Positions 1-7,562 of a stretch of 64,000 bases of DNA are shown here, one piece after another. This DNA comes from an uncultured SAR116 cluster alpha proteobacterium. Lineage in GTDB: Bacteria; Pseudomonadota; Alphaproteobacteria; Puniceispirillales; Marisalimonadaceae. Made by a program: the position numbers and the translations under genes. The notes below the pieces were generated by a model. It was not told where the DNA came from. It searched no databases and worked only from the letters and a program-made list of their open reading frames with translations. The stretch is taken from NCBI GenBank assembly GCA_902524215.1, contig CABZCK010000006.1, forward strand, positions 1-64,000. The letters are read 5' to 3'. Position 1 is the first letter of the stretch, and each line of letters opens with the position of its first letter.

Positions 1-1
1 T

Positions 2-160
2 TGGGAAAAACATTGGTTAAAAATTCCTCCAAAAGATTTTCACGATTTATTTGCAATGCTTTCGAAAAAAATAATTAAACTAGATGGTGACTTAAAACCA
101 TTAATGCAAAACCTTCAATACTTTAAAGACTTAATAGCATCTAATAGAGCAAAAAAATGA
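2..160 (+). CDS. C-terminal end of an unidentified protein (partial at window edge)
   Basis: An open frame runs in from the left edge and stops at a TGA that overlaps the ATG of the next gene (ATGA), so the two are probably translationally coupled. About 52 residues are visible, ending in ASNRAKK; the stretch is basic and likely helical. I do not recognise the family. The missing N-terminus is outside the window. Confidence 0.6.
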   Translation, partial: WEKHWLKIPPKDFHDLFAMLSKKIIKLDGDLKPLMQNLQYFKDLIASNRAKK

Positions 161-1008
161 ACTATTCAAAGATTGAAAAAATTAATGGAAAATATTTAAA
201 CCTAAAGATTAACAAACAAACCAACAGAATATTTTTTGAAGAAAATGGAAATGGAATTCCTTTAGTATGTTTGCATACTGCAGGATCAGATTCTAGACAG
301 TTTAGACATTTACTTAATAGTAAAGAAATTACTGAAAATTATAGAGTGATTGCTTTTGATTTACCATGGCATGGAAAATCTGATCCACCAGCTAATCATA
401 TGGAAGTAGAATACAAATTAACGACTAAAGCTTACATGAAAATAATTATAAATTTTTGTAAAGTTTTAAATTTAAAAAATCCTGTTGTAATTGGCTGCTC
501 TATGGGAGGAAGAATAGCCCTACATCTAGCTTTGAAATACTCAAGTTTTTTTAAGGCTGTTATTGCTCTTGAGGGTGCTGACAAACTTGAACCCTATTAT
601 GATTTATCTTGGCTAAATAGGCCTGATGTTCATGGTGGTGAAATTCAAGCAGCATACGTTTCATCTCAAATTGCTCCACAAACAAATAAAAAAAATAGAG
701 ATGAAATTCTCTGGCACTATAAGCAAGGTGGAACTGGAGTTTTCAAAGGTGATTTATATTTTTATTGGGAAGATGGAAATTTTGAAAAATCCTCTCATCT
801 CATTGATACAAAAAAATGTCCTGTTTATTTACTCTCAGGTGAATATGACTGTTCATGCACTCCAGAAAGAACTATTGAAACTGCAAAAAGAATAAAAGGT
901 TCAAAATATAAAATTATGCCAAATATTGGACATTTTCCTATGTCTGAAAACCCAAAGTTATTTTTTTCTTATCTATTACCTTTTTTGAAAGAAATTCAAA
1001 AACTATAA
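157..1008 (+). CDS. alpha/beta-fold hydrolase
   Basis: A 283-residue protein with the alpha/beta hydrolase layout: an oxyanion-side LHTAGSD near residue 39, the nucleophile elbow GCSMGG with Ser near 115, an acid in GEYDCS near 230, and a catalytic His in IGHFPMSEN near 260. No signal peptide is seen, so it is probably a cytoplasmic esterase, C-C hydrolase or thioesterase-like enzyme. It overlaps the upstream partial gene by ATGA and ends directly against a convergent SDR gene. The substrate cannot be read from sequence. The neighbouring beta-keto acid module suggests an acyl or carboxylic compound, which is inference only. Confidence 0.85.
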   Translation: MNYSKIEKINGKYLNLKINKQTNRIFFEENGNGIPLVCLHTAGSDSRQFRHLLNSKEITENYRVIAFDLPWHGKSDPPANHMEVEYKLTTKAYMKIIINFCKVLNLKNPVVIGCSMGGRIALHLALKYSSFFKAVIALEGADKLEPYYDLSWLNRPDVHGGEIQAAYVSSQIAPQTNKKNRDEILWHYKQGGTGVFKGDLYFYWEDGNFEKSSHLIDTKKCPVYLLSGEYDCSCTPERTIETAKRIKGSKYKIMPNIGHFPMSENPKLFFSYLLPFLKEIQKL

Positions 1009-1785
1009 TTAATTGGCTTTTTCTATGTTTCCACACACACTAATTGCTTGACCAGAAATATTTTTACCTAAATCACTACATAAAAAATAAGCCTGTTCTG
1101 CTAAATCTACATGGGTTACAAAACGTCCTAATGATGCTGCTGATAAAATCTCATCTTTCATTTCTTCAAAAGAAATTCCCCTGACTTTTGCTTTTGCTTC
1201 AATAACTTTATCTTGTCTTTCACCCTGAACAATTCCTGGTAAAAGCGCGTTAACTCTTATGGCTCTAGGCCCAAGCTCAACAGCCAAACTTTTTGCCATT
1301 CCAATTACGCCCCACTTTGTTGCAGCATAAGGTAATCTGTAAGCAAATCCTACTCTTCCAGCAACTGACGCAACAGATAGAATTGCTCCACCATCTTCCA
1401 TTCTTGGAACAGCAACTCTCATTGTTTCAAAGTGACTTGTTAAATTCACCTGAAGACATTCTTGCCAACCACCAAGTGTCTGTTCACCTACACCTGCCGT
1501 TTCGCCTGCTATTCCAGCATTATTAACAATTATATTTAGATGGCCTAAATAATCAAATGCACTCTCTACCATTGAAGAAATCATTTGGGTTTGACTTAAA
1601 TCACAAAATATTGCTTTTATATTTTGATGTTTCTTATTAACCATATGTACAGCATCTTGATTTATGTCACATACAAAAACTTTAGCTCCTGATTCTTCAA
1701 ATTTTTTTGCAATTGCATAACCAATTCCGTTAGCTCCAGCCGTAACTAATGCTGTTTTATTTTTTAAAAGATTATTGTAATCCAT
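1009..1785 (-). CDS. SDR-family NAD(P)-dependent oxidoreductase
   Basis: A 258-residue classical short-chain dehydrogenase. It has a nucleotide-binding turn TAGANGIG near residues 15-22, NNAGIAG near 88, a catalytic Ser in SVASVAG, and YAATK near 153-157. The C-terminal SGQAISVCGN matches the usual SDR cofactor/dimer end. Its ATG lies 2 nt after the stop of the BKACE gene, so it is the third gene of a dehydrogenase-BKACE-SDR operon. A role in reducing or oxidising a 3-hydroxy/3-keto intermediate, possibly a hydroxybutyrate-type step on acetoacetate, is inferred from this context. Confidence 0.88.
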   Translation of the reverse strand: MDYNNLLKNKTALVTAGANGIGYAIAKKFEESGAKVFVCDINQDAVHMVNKKHQNIKAIFCDLSQTQMISSMVESAFDYLGHLNIIVNNAGIAGETAGVGEQTLGGWQECLQVNLTSHFETMRVAVPRMEDGGAILSVASVAGRVGFAYRLPYAATKWGVIGMAKSLAVELGPRAIRVNALLPGIVQGERQDKVIEAKAKVRGISFEEMKDEILSAASLGRFVTHVDLAEQAYFLCSDLGKNISGQAISVCGNIEKAN

Positions 1786-1787
1786 GT

Positions 1788-2717
1788 TTAAACAATATTT
1801 GTTTTATCTTTACCTTTAAGGTTTAGCATTTGTCTCGCTTCATCGGATGTAGCAACTTCTAATGAGAGACCTTCAAGAATATCCCTAACTCTTTTAACTT
1901 GATCTGCATTTTTTTGAGCTAACTTACCTGGGCCATCCCATAATGAATCTTCAAGCCCTACTCTTACATGAGATCCGAGAGATGCACCTGTTGCATTCAT
2001 CCTCATTTGGGTGGCTCCTGCACCTACAACAGACCACTCATAATCATCACCAAATAATTTATCTGCTGTTTTTTTCATATGTAAAAGGTTATCTGTATCA
2101 GCACCAATTCCACCCATAATACCCATAACAAATTGAATGAAGTATGGACCTTTAAGCATTCCTTCTCTGTGGTAGTGATGAAGATTATATATATGCCCAA
2201 CATCATAACATTCAAACTCAAAACGAGTTCCATTTTCATAACCTAGCGTCATTATATTTTCAATATCTTGAAATGTATTTTTAAATAAAGAAGATTTACT
2301 TTTCTCTAGCATTTCAGTTTCCCATTTATGCTGAAATTGATTATGTCTTTTCAACATTGGGAATAGACCGAAATTCATTGTCCCCATATTTAAAGATGCT
2401 AATTCAGGCTTAAAATGCATACATGGTTGCATTCTCTCTTCAACAGTCATCTGTGGCCCACCACCAGTTGTTATGTTTATGACTGCGTCACATTCTTTAT
2501 GAATTGTTGGTAAAAACTTATCAAATTCTGCTGGGTCCTGGGTTGGATGCCCATCTACTTCATCCCTTGCATGAAGATGAAGAATGGCCGCACCAGCTTT
2601 ATGAGCCTCTAAAGAATGTTCAATAACTTCATCAGCTGTTACTGGAAGATGTTCGGACATTGAAGGTGTATGAATAGCACCTGTTACGGCACAACTTATA
2701 ATGACTTTCTTTTTCAT
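1788..2717 (-). CDS. beta-keto acid cleavage enzyme (BKACE, DUF849 family)
   Basis: The 309-residue protein begins with the family signature KVIISCAVTGAIHTPSMSEHLPVT. It also has the zinc-binding HLHARD near residue 48 and a late acidic ligand region in RVGLEDSLW. Characterised family members, such as the 3-keto-5-aminohexanoate cleavage enzyme Kce, condense a beta-keto acid with acetyl-CoA to give acetoacetate plus a new acyl-CoA. The gene sits 3 nt after a lambda-crystallin-type dehydrogenase and 2 nt before an SDR, so a 3-hydroxy acid is probably oxidised and then cleaved. Carnitine to dehydrocarnitine to betainyl-CoA is one known precedent. The actual substrate is unproven. Confidence 0.92.
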   Translation of the reverse strand: MKKKVIISCAVTGAIHTPSMSEHLPVTADEVIEHSLEAHKAGAAILHLHARDEVDGHPTQDPAEFDKFLPTIHKECDAVINITTGGGPQMTVEERMQPCMHFKPELASLNMGTMNFGLFPMLKRHNQFQHKWETEMLEKSKSSLFKNTFQDIENIMTLGYENGTRFEFECYDVGHIYNLHHYHREGMLKGPYFIQFVMGIMGGIGADTDNLLHMKKTADKLFGDDYEWSVVGAGATQMRMNATGASLGSHVRVGLEDSLWDGPGKLAQKNADQVKRVRDILEGLSLEVATSDEARQMLNLKGKDKTNIV

Positions 2718-2720
2718 CTC

Positions 2721-3647
2721 TTACTCTCCATTTTCAAGTTTAAGTTTTCTTACCAAGGCAATTAATTGGTTTCTTTTTTTAATTCTATTATCTCTATCAG
2801 AAGATTTCAATCTAAGTCTTTGTTCTTTTTCTAATTTCAAAATGTAATCATCAGAATAGTTGGGAATACTGTTTTGCTGTTCTGCAAGTTTTTTTATTCC
2901 AGGCCTATATCTCGTAAAAGAATCTTTAATTCCGCCAGGTGCATTTAGATCCATTATTTCAAATGGGCCTAAAAATGCCCACCTAATTCCTAAAGCATGT
3001 TTTAATGAAATATCAATATCTTCCATAGAAGCATATCCTTCTTCATGAAGCCTGACAGCTTCATTAAGGAGCGCTCCTTGAAGCCTATTTAACACAAAAC
3101 CCTCAATTTCTTTTTTTAATATAATCGGAATATATTCTGCACTTTGATATATTTTTTTTGCTTTTTCGATTGTAATATCTGAAGTTTGTTTACTAGGGCA
3201 AATTTCAACAAAAGGAACAACATGAGGAGGTAAAGCTGGATGTGCGACAATGCATCTATCTTTCTTCTTAATTTTACTACCAATTTCAGAAGGCAATAAA
3301 TATGAAGATGATGAAGCTAAAATAGTTTCTTTATTGGAAAATTTGTCAAGTTCTACAAAAATATTTTGTTTTTCTTCTAAATTTTCAATAATGCTTTCTT
3401 GTATAAGAGTTGCATCTTTACAAATATCTTCAATTGCTTCGCAAATAACTATGTTTAATTTAATTTCATTAAAGCTTATGTCTTTAAGTATCGATAAATC
3501 TTCAAAAAGACTTTTAACAGTATTTAAAAAATTTTCTCTAACCTTTGTACTACTATCATAAACAAAAACCTTATATTTATTACTTGAAAAACCAAGTGCC
3601 CAACTAGCACCAATTAATCCTCCACCACAAATACCAATTTTATTCAT
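2721..3647 (-). CDS. lambda-crystallin-type 3-hydroxyacid / L-carnitine dehydrogenase-like protein
   Basis: This 308-residue protein has a Rossmann start ICGGGLIGASWALGF and a mid-protein HPALPPHVVPFVEI. The second signature is typical of the 3-hydroxyacyl-CoA dehydrogenase relatives that include L-gulonate 3-dehydrogenase, lambda-crystallin and L-carnitine dehydrogenase. A C-terminal helical domain carries NRLQGALLNEAV and DLNAPGGIKD. It is the first gene of an operon with BKACE and an SDR, so the likely job is NAD-dependent oxidation of a free 3-hydroxy acid to the beta-keto acid that BKACE cleaves. A close paralogue lies at 54745-55686. Free-acid versus CoA-thioester substrate is not decided. 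Confidence 0.87.
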   Translation of the reverse strand: MNKIGICGGGLIGASWALGFSSNKYKVFVYDSSTKVRENFLNTVKSLFEDLSILKDISFNEIKLNIVICEAIEDICKDATLIQESIIENLEEKQNIFVELDKFSNKETILASSSSYLLPSEIGSKIKKKDRCIVAHPALPPHVVPFVEICPSKQTSDITIEKAKKIYQSAEYIPIILKKEIEGFVLNRLQGALLNEAVRLHEEGYASMEDIDISLKHALGIRWAFLGPFEIMDLNAPGGIKDSFTRYRPGIKKLAEQQNSIPNYSDDYILKLEKEQRLRLKSSDRDNRIKKRNQLIALVRKLKLENGE

Positions 3648-3661
3648 AAATAACTCTTAAA

Positions 3662-3690
3662 AAAATACCGAGCACTTAGCTCGGTATTTT
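3662..3690 (-). terminator. intrinsic terminator after dctM
   Basis: A perfect 12-bp stem, AAAATACCGAGC paired with GCTCGGTATTTT, encloses a 5-nt loop. On the minus strand the right arm is followed by more T residues. It lies just downstream of the TRAP large-permease gene, so it most likely ends the TRAP transcript before the dehydrogenase-BKACE operon. The stem is symmetrical and could also act on plus-strand transcription. Confidence 0.85.
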
Positions 3691-3694
3691 GTAT

Positions 3695-5083
3695 TTAAAA
3701 TTTAGATAAGGTTAAAGCTATATCTGGATCCCAGATAACCAAACCAAGACCTATAAGCTGTATAATTACAAAAGGAATAACCCCTCTATAAATACTTACA
3801 GTCTTAACCTCTGGAGGCGCTACTCCTTTTAAATAAAATAAAGCAAAGCCAAATGGTGGTGTCAGAAATGATGTTTGAAGATTTATAGCCATCAACACTA
3901 AAAACCAAACTAATGTATCTGTTCTACCCTCATAACCAGTTTCTGTTGTAACATGATCTCCAAAATCTAAATTTGCAACTAATGGTGCAAATATAGGAAG
4001 GATGATTAATGTAATTTCAACCCAATCAAGAAAAAATCCAAGAAGGAATGTCATTCCCATAAGTAAAAATAACAGGCCCCATGAACCTAACCCAGCTTCT
4101 GCAATTAAATCTTCAACTATATAATCTCCACCTAATGATCTAAATACGTATGCAAAACATGTTGCTGATAAAATTATCATAAACACCATTGCAATTGTTA
4201 AACCTGAAGAGTGAAGAACACCTTTAAACATTTTGTAATTTAATTTACCAGCAATTATAGCTAATAAACTTGCTCCAAAAGCGCCAACGGCGCCAGCTTC
4301 ACTAGGAGTTGCCCAGCCTAGTAAAATTGAACCTTTAATTAGTGCGATTAAAAGTACTGGAGGTAAAAAAGCCTTTAATATCATCATAGGCAACTCTCCG
4401 CCTTTTACATCAAATGCATTTTCTGGTAATGGAGGAGCAACCTTTTTATCGACTGTAGCCCATCCCCAAATAAATAGCATATAAAGACCAGCTAATATAA
4501 GACCCGGTGTTACGCAAGCCATGAATAAGTTACCAACTGAAACCTGCATAATATCAGCCATGATAATTAACATAATACTTGGAGGAATTAAAATTCCTAA
4601 AGTACCTGAGGCAGCGATCACACCAGTCGCAAGTGCAGGACTATATTTTTGCTTTAACATTGTTGGCAACGCTAAAGCTGTCATCATAGTAACGGAAGCA
4701 CCAATAATCCCAGTCATAGCGGCAAGAACTGTACCCATAACTGTTACCGCCATTGCTAAACCACCATTAACTTTTCTAAGTAAAACCTGAGTTGTAAATA
4801 AAAGATCGTTAGCAATGCCACTTCTTTCCATCATAATTCCCATAAAGATAAAACATGGTATTGCCACTAATATTAGATTTTCAGCTGAAAACCCCCACAT
4901 CCTTGGGACGAAGTTGAAAAACTCTGCTAACTTAAAAACTCCAAAACCGTAACCTATCAAACCAAAAGTTACAGCTACACCTCCTAAAATAAACCCAACA
5001 GGATAACCTATGAAAAGTAATATTCCCATTGCAAGAAACATAAAGATGGGCAAATACTCTATAATAATGTCGACAAACTCCAT
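3695..5083 (-). CDS. dctM: TRAP transporter large permease, DctM subunit
   Basis: A 462-residue, strongly hydrophobic protein of DctM length with more than ten predicted membrane helices. It has family stretches such as GIPCFIFMG-like VAIPCFIFMGIMMERSG, the GTLGILIPPS motif near residue 155, and TPSEAGAVGA near residue 260. DctM is the sodium-coupled translocating subunit of TRAP carboxylate importers in the inner membrane. It is the last gene of dctP-dctQ-ORF156-dctM and is followed by a strong terminator. The substrate is set by DctP. Confidence 0.95.
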   Translation of the reverse strand: MEFVDIIIEYLPIFMFLAMGILLFIGYPVGFILGGVAVTFGLIGYGFGVFKLAEFFNFVPRMWGFSAENLILVAIPCFIFMGIMMERSGIANDLLFTTQVLLRKVNGGLAMAVTVMGTVLAAMTGIIGASVTMMTALALPTMLKQKYSPALATGVIAASGTLGILIPPSIMLIIMADIMQVSVGNLFMACVTPGLILAGLYMLFIWGWATVDKKVAPPLPENAFDVKGGELPMMILKAFLPPVLLIALIKGSILLGWATPSEAGAVGAFGASLLAIIAGKLNYKMFKGVLHSSGLTIAMVFMIILSATCFAYVFRSLGGDYIVEDLIAEAGLGSWGLLFLLMGMTFLLGFFLDWVEITLIILPIFAPLVANLDFGDHVTTETGYEGRTDTLVWFLVLMAINLQTSFLTPPFGFALFYLKGVAPPEVKTVSIYRGVIPFVIIQLIGLGLVIWDPDIALTLSKF

Positions 5084-5097
5084 AAATCCTCCAGTTA

Positions 5098-5568
5098 TTA
5101 TCTTTCAACTAAATTATTGCTTTTGTTTTGGTAATAAACAATTTTGATCAGTCTTATAGCGTACTTTATTAAAAACATTAACAAAGTTGATAATAAGACC
5201 ATCTTTACAAAATTTTTATTACCTATTAATTGATCATAAATAAGATGAGACACTAATATTGAAGGTGCTATTGAAATTAATACACAACACAACATTATGC
5301 TTTTCTTAATAGTAAAATGAATTGATGCTAAAACAGATAAAGAAAATACCATCCATATTAAATACACAAACTCAGAAGAACTTTTGTAGTTTAAAAAAGC
5401 TGCAAGTCCTATAAAAGAAAAAATAGTTCCAATTAAAACTCCATAAGAAAATAATTCATATTGAGATTGTACTAAAGTCATCTTTTTTGGATTTGTAAAA
5501 TAAGGAGTTTTATCTTTATGGTAAAGATACTTTGGTACTTTAGAAAAAAAAATTGATTTATTAAGCAT
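5098..5568 (-). CDS. small multi-pass membrane protein inside the TRAP operon
   Basis: I do not recognise the family. The 156-residue product has about four hydrophobic segments (residues ~40-60, 65-85, 90-110 and 120-140) after a polar 35-residue N-terminus, and a Lys/Asn-rich tail. It lies between dctQ and dctM, 9 nt after dctQ and 14 nt before dctM, on the same strand. A TRAP system normally needs only P, Q and M, so this is an extra. A role in assembly, regulation or accessory transport is inferred from position only. Confidence 0.8.
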   Translation of the reverse strand: MLNKSIFFSKVPKYLYHKDKTPYFTNPKKMTLVQSQYELFSYGVLIGTIFSFIGLAAFLNYKSSSEFVYLIWMVFSLSVLASIHFTIKKSIMLCCVLISIAPSILVSHLIYDQLIGNKNFVKMVLLSTLLMFLIKYAIRLIKIVYYQNKSNNLVER

Positions 5569-5577
5569 ATCTACATT

Positions 5578-6207
5578 CTATCTATCGTACTTAGATCCTC
5601 TTAACCCAATAGAATCTTCAGGCCATTCAACAACCATAAGTTTCTTTCCGCCTGATGATGATTTTGTGACGTTTTGATATAAAACTGCGTAAAGCTGAAG
5701 CATCACTGAGATACCTGCTAAAAATAAAAAGAAGTAACCAGCTGGTAAAAAACATTTTATTATCCATCGATGTGACAGGCCAACTAATGATGCTGATACT
5801 TCACCTATAACATAAGAATCATACATATAAACTAGAGAAAACCATACACAAGTCAGTGTAAAAGGAAGCATAAAAACAATATTTCCCCAAAATTCAATAT
5901 TAGCTTTAGTTCTGAAATGAAAGTGTTCTCTTAAAAAATCTACCCTAACATGTCTATTGTTAATGTAACCATAACCCAACACGAGACAAAAGACTACTGT
6001 ATGAAAATGCCACTCTAACTCTTGAAGATATGTTGATTCAAAAATAGAACCAAAATTTTCAACCATAAATATTTGTATAAAGATAAATTTTCTAGCTACA
6101 ACATCCCACATTGTTATAACTACAAGAGGGACTAATGCCCAGGTTGACAGTTTTGCAACTGCATCGACAAAACCCCTCAAATTATCGCTTGCTTTCATAG
6201 CATCCAT
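5578..6207 (-). CDS. dctQ: TRAP transporter small permease, DctQ subunit
   Basis: The protein is a DctQ-like small integral membrane protein with four hydrophobic segments and the family-like stretch WDVVARKFIF near residue 35. The ORF track starts 14 codons earlier. I prefer the internal ATG (MDAMKASDN) because GGAGGG lies 4 nt upstream of it, giving 209 residues. DctQ pairs with DctM to form the TRAP membrane complex that receives substrate from DctP. A terminator-like hairpin separates it from dctP, so the membrane subunits are probably made at a lower level than the binding protein. Confidence 0.9.
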   Translation of the reverse strand: MDAMKASDNLRGFVDAVAKLSTWALVPLVVITMWDVVARKFIFIQIFMVENFGSIFESTYLQELEWHFHTVVFCLVLGYGYINNRHVRVDFLREHFHFRTKANIEFWGNIVFMLPFTLTCVWFSLVYMYDSYVIGEVSASLVGLSHRWIIKCFLPAGYFFLFLAGISVMLQLYAVLYQNVTKSSSGGKKLMVVEWPEDSIGLRGSKYDR

Positions 6208-6282
6208 AAAGCCCTCCAATTTATAGACAATATATATAATTGTTATCATAATCGATTAATGTTGCAAGACTTTAAACAAAAA

Positions 6283-6309
6283 AAACGCCTGCTAGATTAG
6301 CAGGCGTTT
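6283..6309 (-). terminator. strong hairpin between dctP and dctQ (terminator or attenuator)
   Basis: AAACGCCTGCTA pairs with TAGCAGGCGTTT around a 3-nt loop. On the minus strand the stem is followed by an unbroken run of about eight T. This is a textbook intrinsic terminator shape, but dctQ and dctM continue downstream on the same strand. It probably causes partial termination, giving an excess of dctP mRNA as is common for periplasmic binding proteins. The attenuation role is inference. Confidence 0.88.
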
Positions 6310-6336
6310 AAATCTTAATTTAAGATTAATAAAATC

Positions 6337-7383
6337 TTAGTTTAAGTAAGCATTTTTCTGCCAGATGCTGTAGTCATCTCTAAAAGCTTGGTAGCTTTTT
6401 GTGATCTTAGCAAATAATGGGTCAGAAGCTGACTTTTCTTTAACAACTTCTTCCCAAGCAGCTTTAAGCTTATCGAGATCAGCTTGCTTCCACTTTACAA
6501 AAGTAACACCTTTTTTCTCAAGCTCACGCATAGCAGGAACTTGCTTTGCATCTGATCTAACAAGAGCCCACCACATTGTATCTCTACATGCTGTGTTAAT
6601 AACCTCTTGCTGGTACTTTGACAAACCTTCCCAACCTTTTTTACTCATCAACAACTCACCAATTGATGTTTGCTGATGCCAACCTGGGAAATAGTTAAAC
6701 TTTGCTAACTGGTAAAAACCATAACTTAAGTCGTGTGTAGGCATTGAAAACTCAGTTGCATCAATAACACCTTTTTCAAGTGCTGGATAAATGTCTCCAC
6801 CAGCTAATAACTGTGTTGATACACCGATTTTGTTCATAACCATAGCTCCAAGGCCAAAGAATCTCATCTTCATACCTTTTAACTCGTCAACAGAATTGAT
6901 TCTTTTTCTGAACCAACCTGATGTTTCTGGAGCGTGTGTAAGACAGTTAAGAGCCTTTAATCCGTACTCACCATAGATCTCATCCTTTAACTGCTGGCCT
7001 CCACCATACTCAAACCATCCATGATACTCACTTGCACCTGGTCCAAATGGAACAGCTGTAAAGTAAGAAACAGCAGGAATCTTACCTGCGTGATATCCTG
7101 GTGTTGTGTAACCTGCGTCTACTGAACCGTTTTTAACAGCATCCCATACTTCTAAAGAAGGTACAAGCGCATTAGGCTCATGGAATCTTAACTGAACTTT
7201 ACCATCAGATAATGACTTAACTTTATTTGAAAAGTAAACAGCTGATTCTCCGTTAATAGCTACCTGACTACCCCAAGTACTTTGCATCTTCCAACGAAGA
7301 TTTTTTGCATGACTTGTTACAGCAAGTAAACTAGTAGCTGCTACAGCAGCAGCACCTATTAATAGGCTAGTTTTGAACTTCAT
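6337..7383 (-). CDS. dctP: TRAP transporter substrate-binding protein, DctP/TakP-like
   Basis: The start at MKFKTSLLIG is chosen over the track start ten codons upstream because GGGAGGAATTTC precedes that ATG and a signal peptide follows directly (ALLAVTSHAK-type cleavage near residue 27). The mature protein has DctP-family stretches such as SQVAINGES, KGVIDATEF and MRFFGLGAMV. It resembles the TakP branch that binds 2-oxo or hydroxy acids, a family-level guess. It is first in the TRAP operon and adjoins a beta-keto acid catabolic operon, so a hydroxy- or keto-carboxylate ligand is plausible. The gene has a stronger RBS and less AT-skewed codons than its neighbours, in keeping with high expression. 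Confidence 0.93.
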   Translation of the reverse strand: MKFKTSLLIGAAAVAATSLLAVTSHAKNLRWKMQSTWGSQVAINGESAVYFSNKVKSLSDGKVQLRFHEPNALVPSLEVWDAVKNGSVDAGYTTPGYHAGKIPAVSYFTAVPFGPGASEYHGWFEYGGGQQLKDEIYGEYGLKALNCLTHAPETSGWFRKRINSVDELKGMKMRFFGLGAMVMNKIGVSTQLLAGGDIYPALEKGVIDATEFSMPTHDLSYGFYQLAKFNYFPGWHQQTSIGELLMSKKGWEGLSKYQQEVINTACRDTMWWALVRSDAKQVPAMRELEKKGVTFVKWKQADLDKLKAAWEEVVKEKSASDPLFAKITKSYQAFRDDYSIWQKNAYLN

Positions 7384-7506
7384 GAAATTCCTCCCTAATA
7401 TTAGTTTATTCAAAAGTTTTAAACTTCTAAAATAAGTGTTAAAAAAAAACCTAGTAAAGGCAAGAGTTTTTAAACAAAAGCACTATTTTTTTTTAAGTTG
7501 TTGATT

Positions 7507-7562
7507 AGTAAATCAATATTTAGGTATTATTTTAATTTAAACAACTAAATATTGATTTTACT
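7507..7562. repeat. AT-rich inverted repeat upstream of dctP
   Basis: AGTAAATCAATATTTAG is matched by CTAAATATTGATTTTACT as a reverse complement with a single extra base, with about 21 nt between the arms. The right arm covers the stop codon of the DMT gene. No T-run follows on the minus strand, so it is not a classic terminator for that gene. It lies about 125-180 bp upstream of the dctP start, where an operator or mRNA 3'-end stabiliser is possible. Confidence 0.5.

Noticed and set aside
4521-4790. 89-residue plus-strand ORF inside dctM
   Set aside because: Shadow frame opposite a well-supported TRAP permease with no RBS or family signal.
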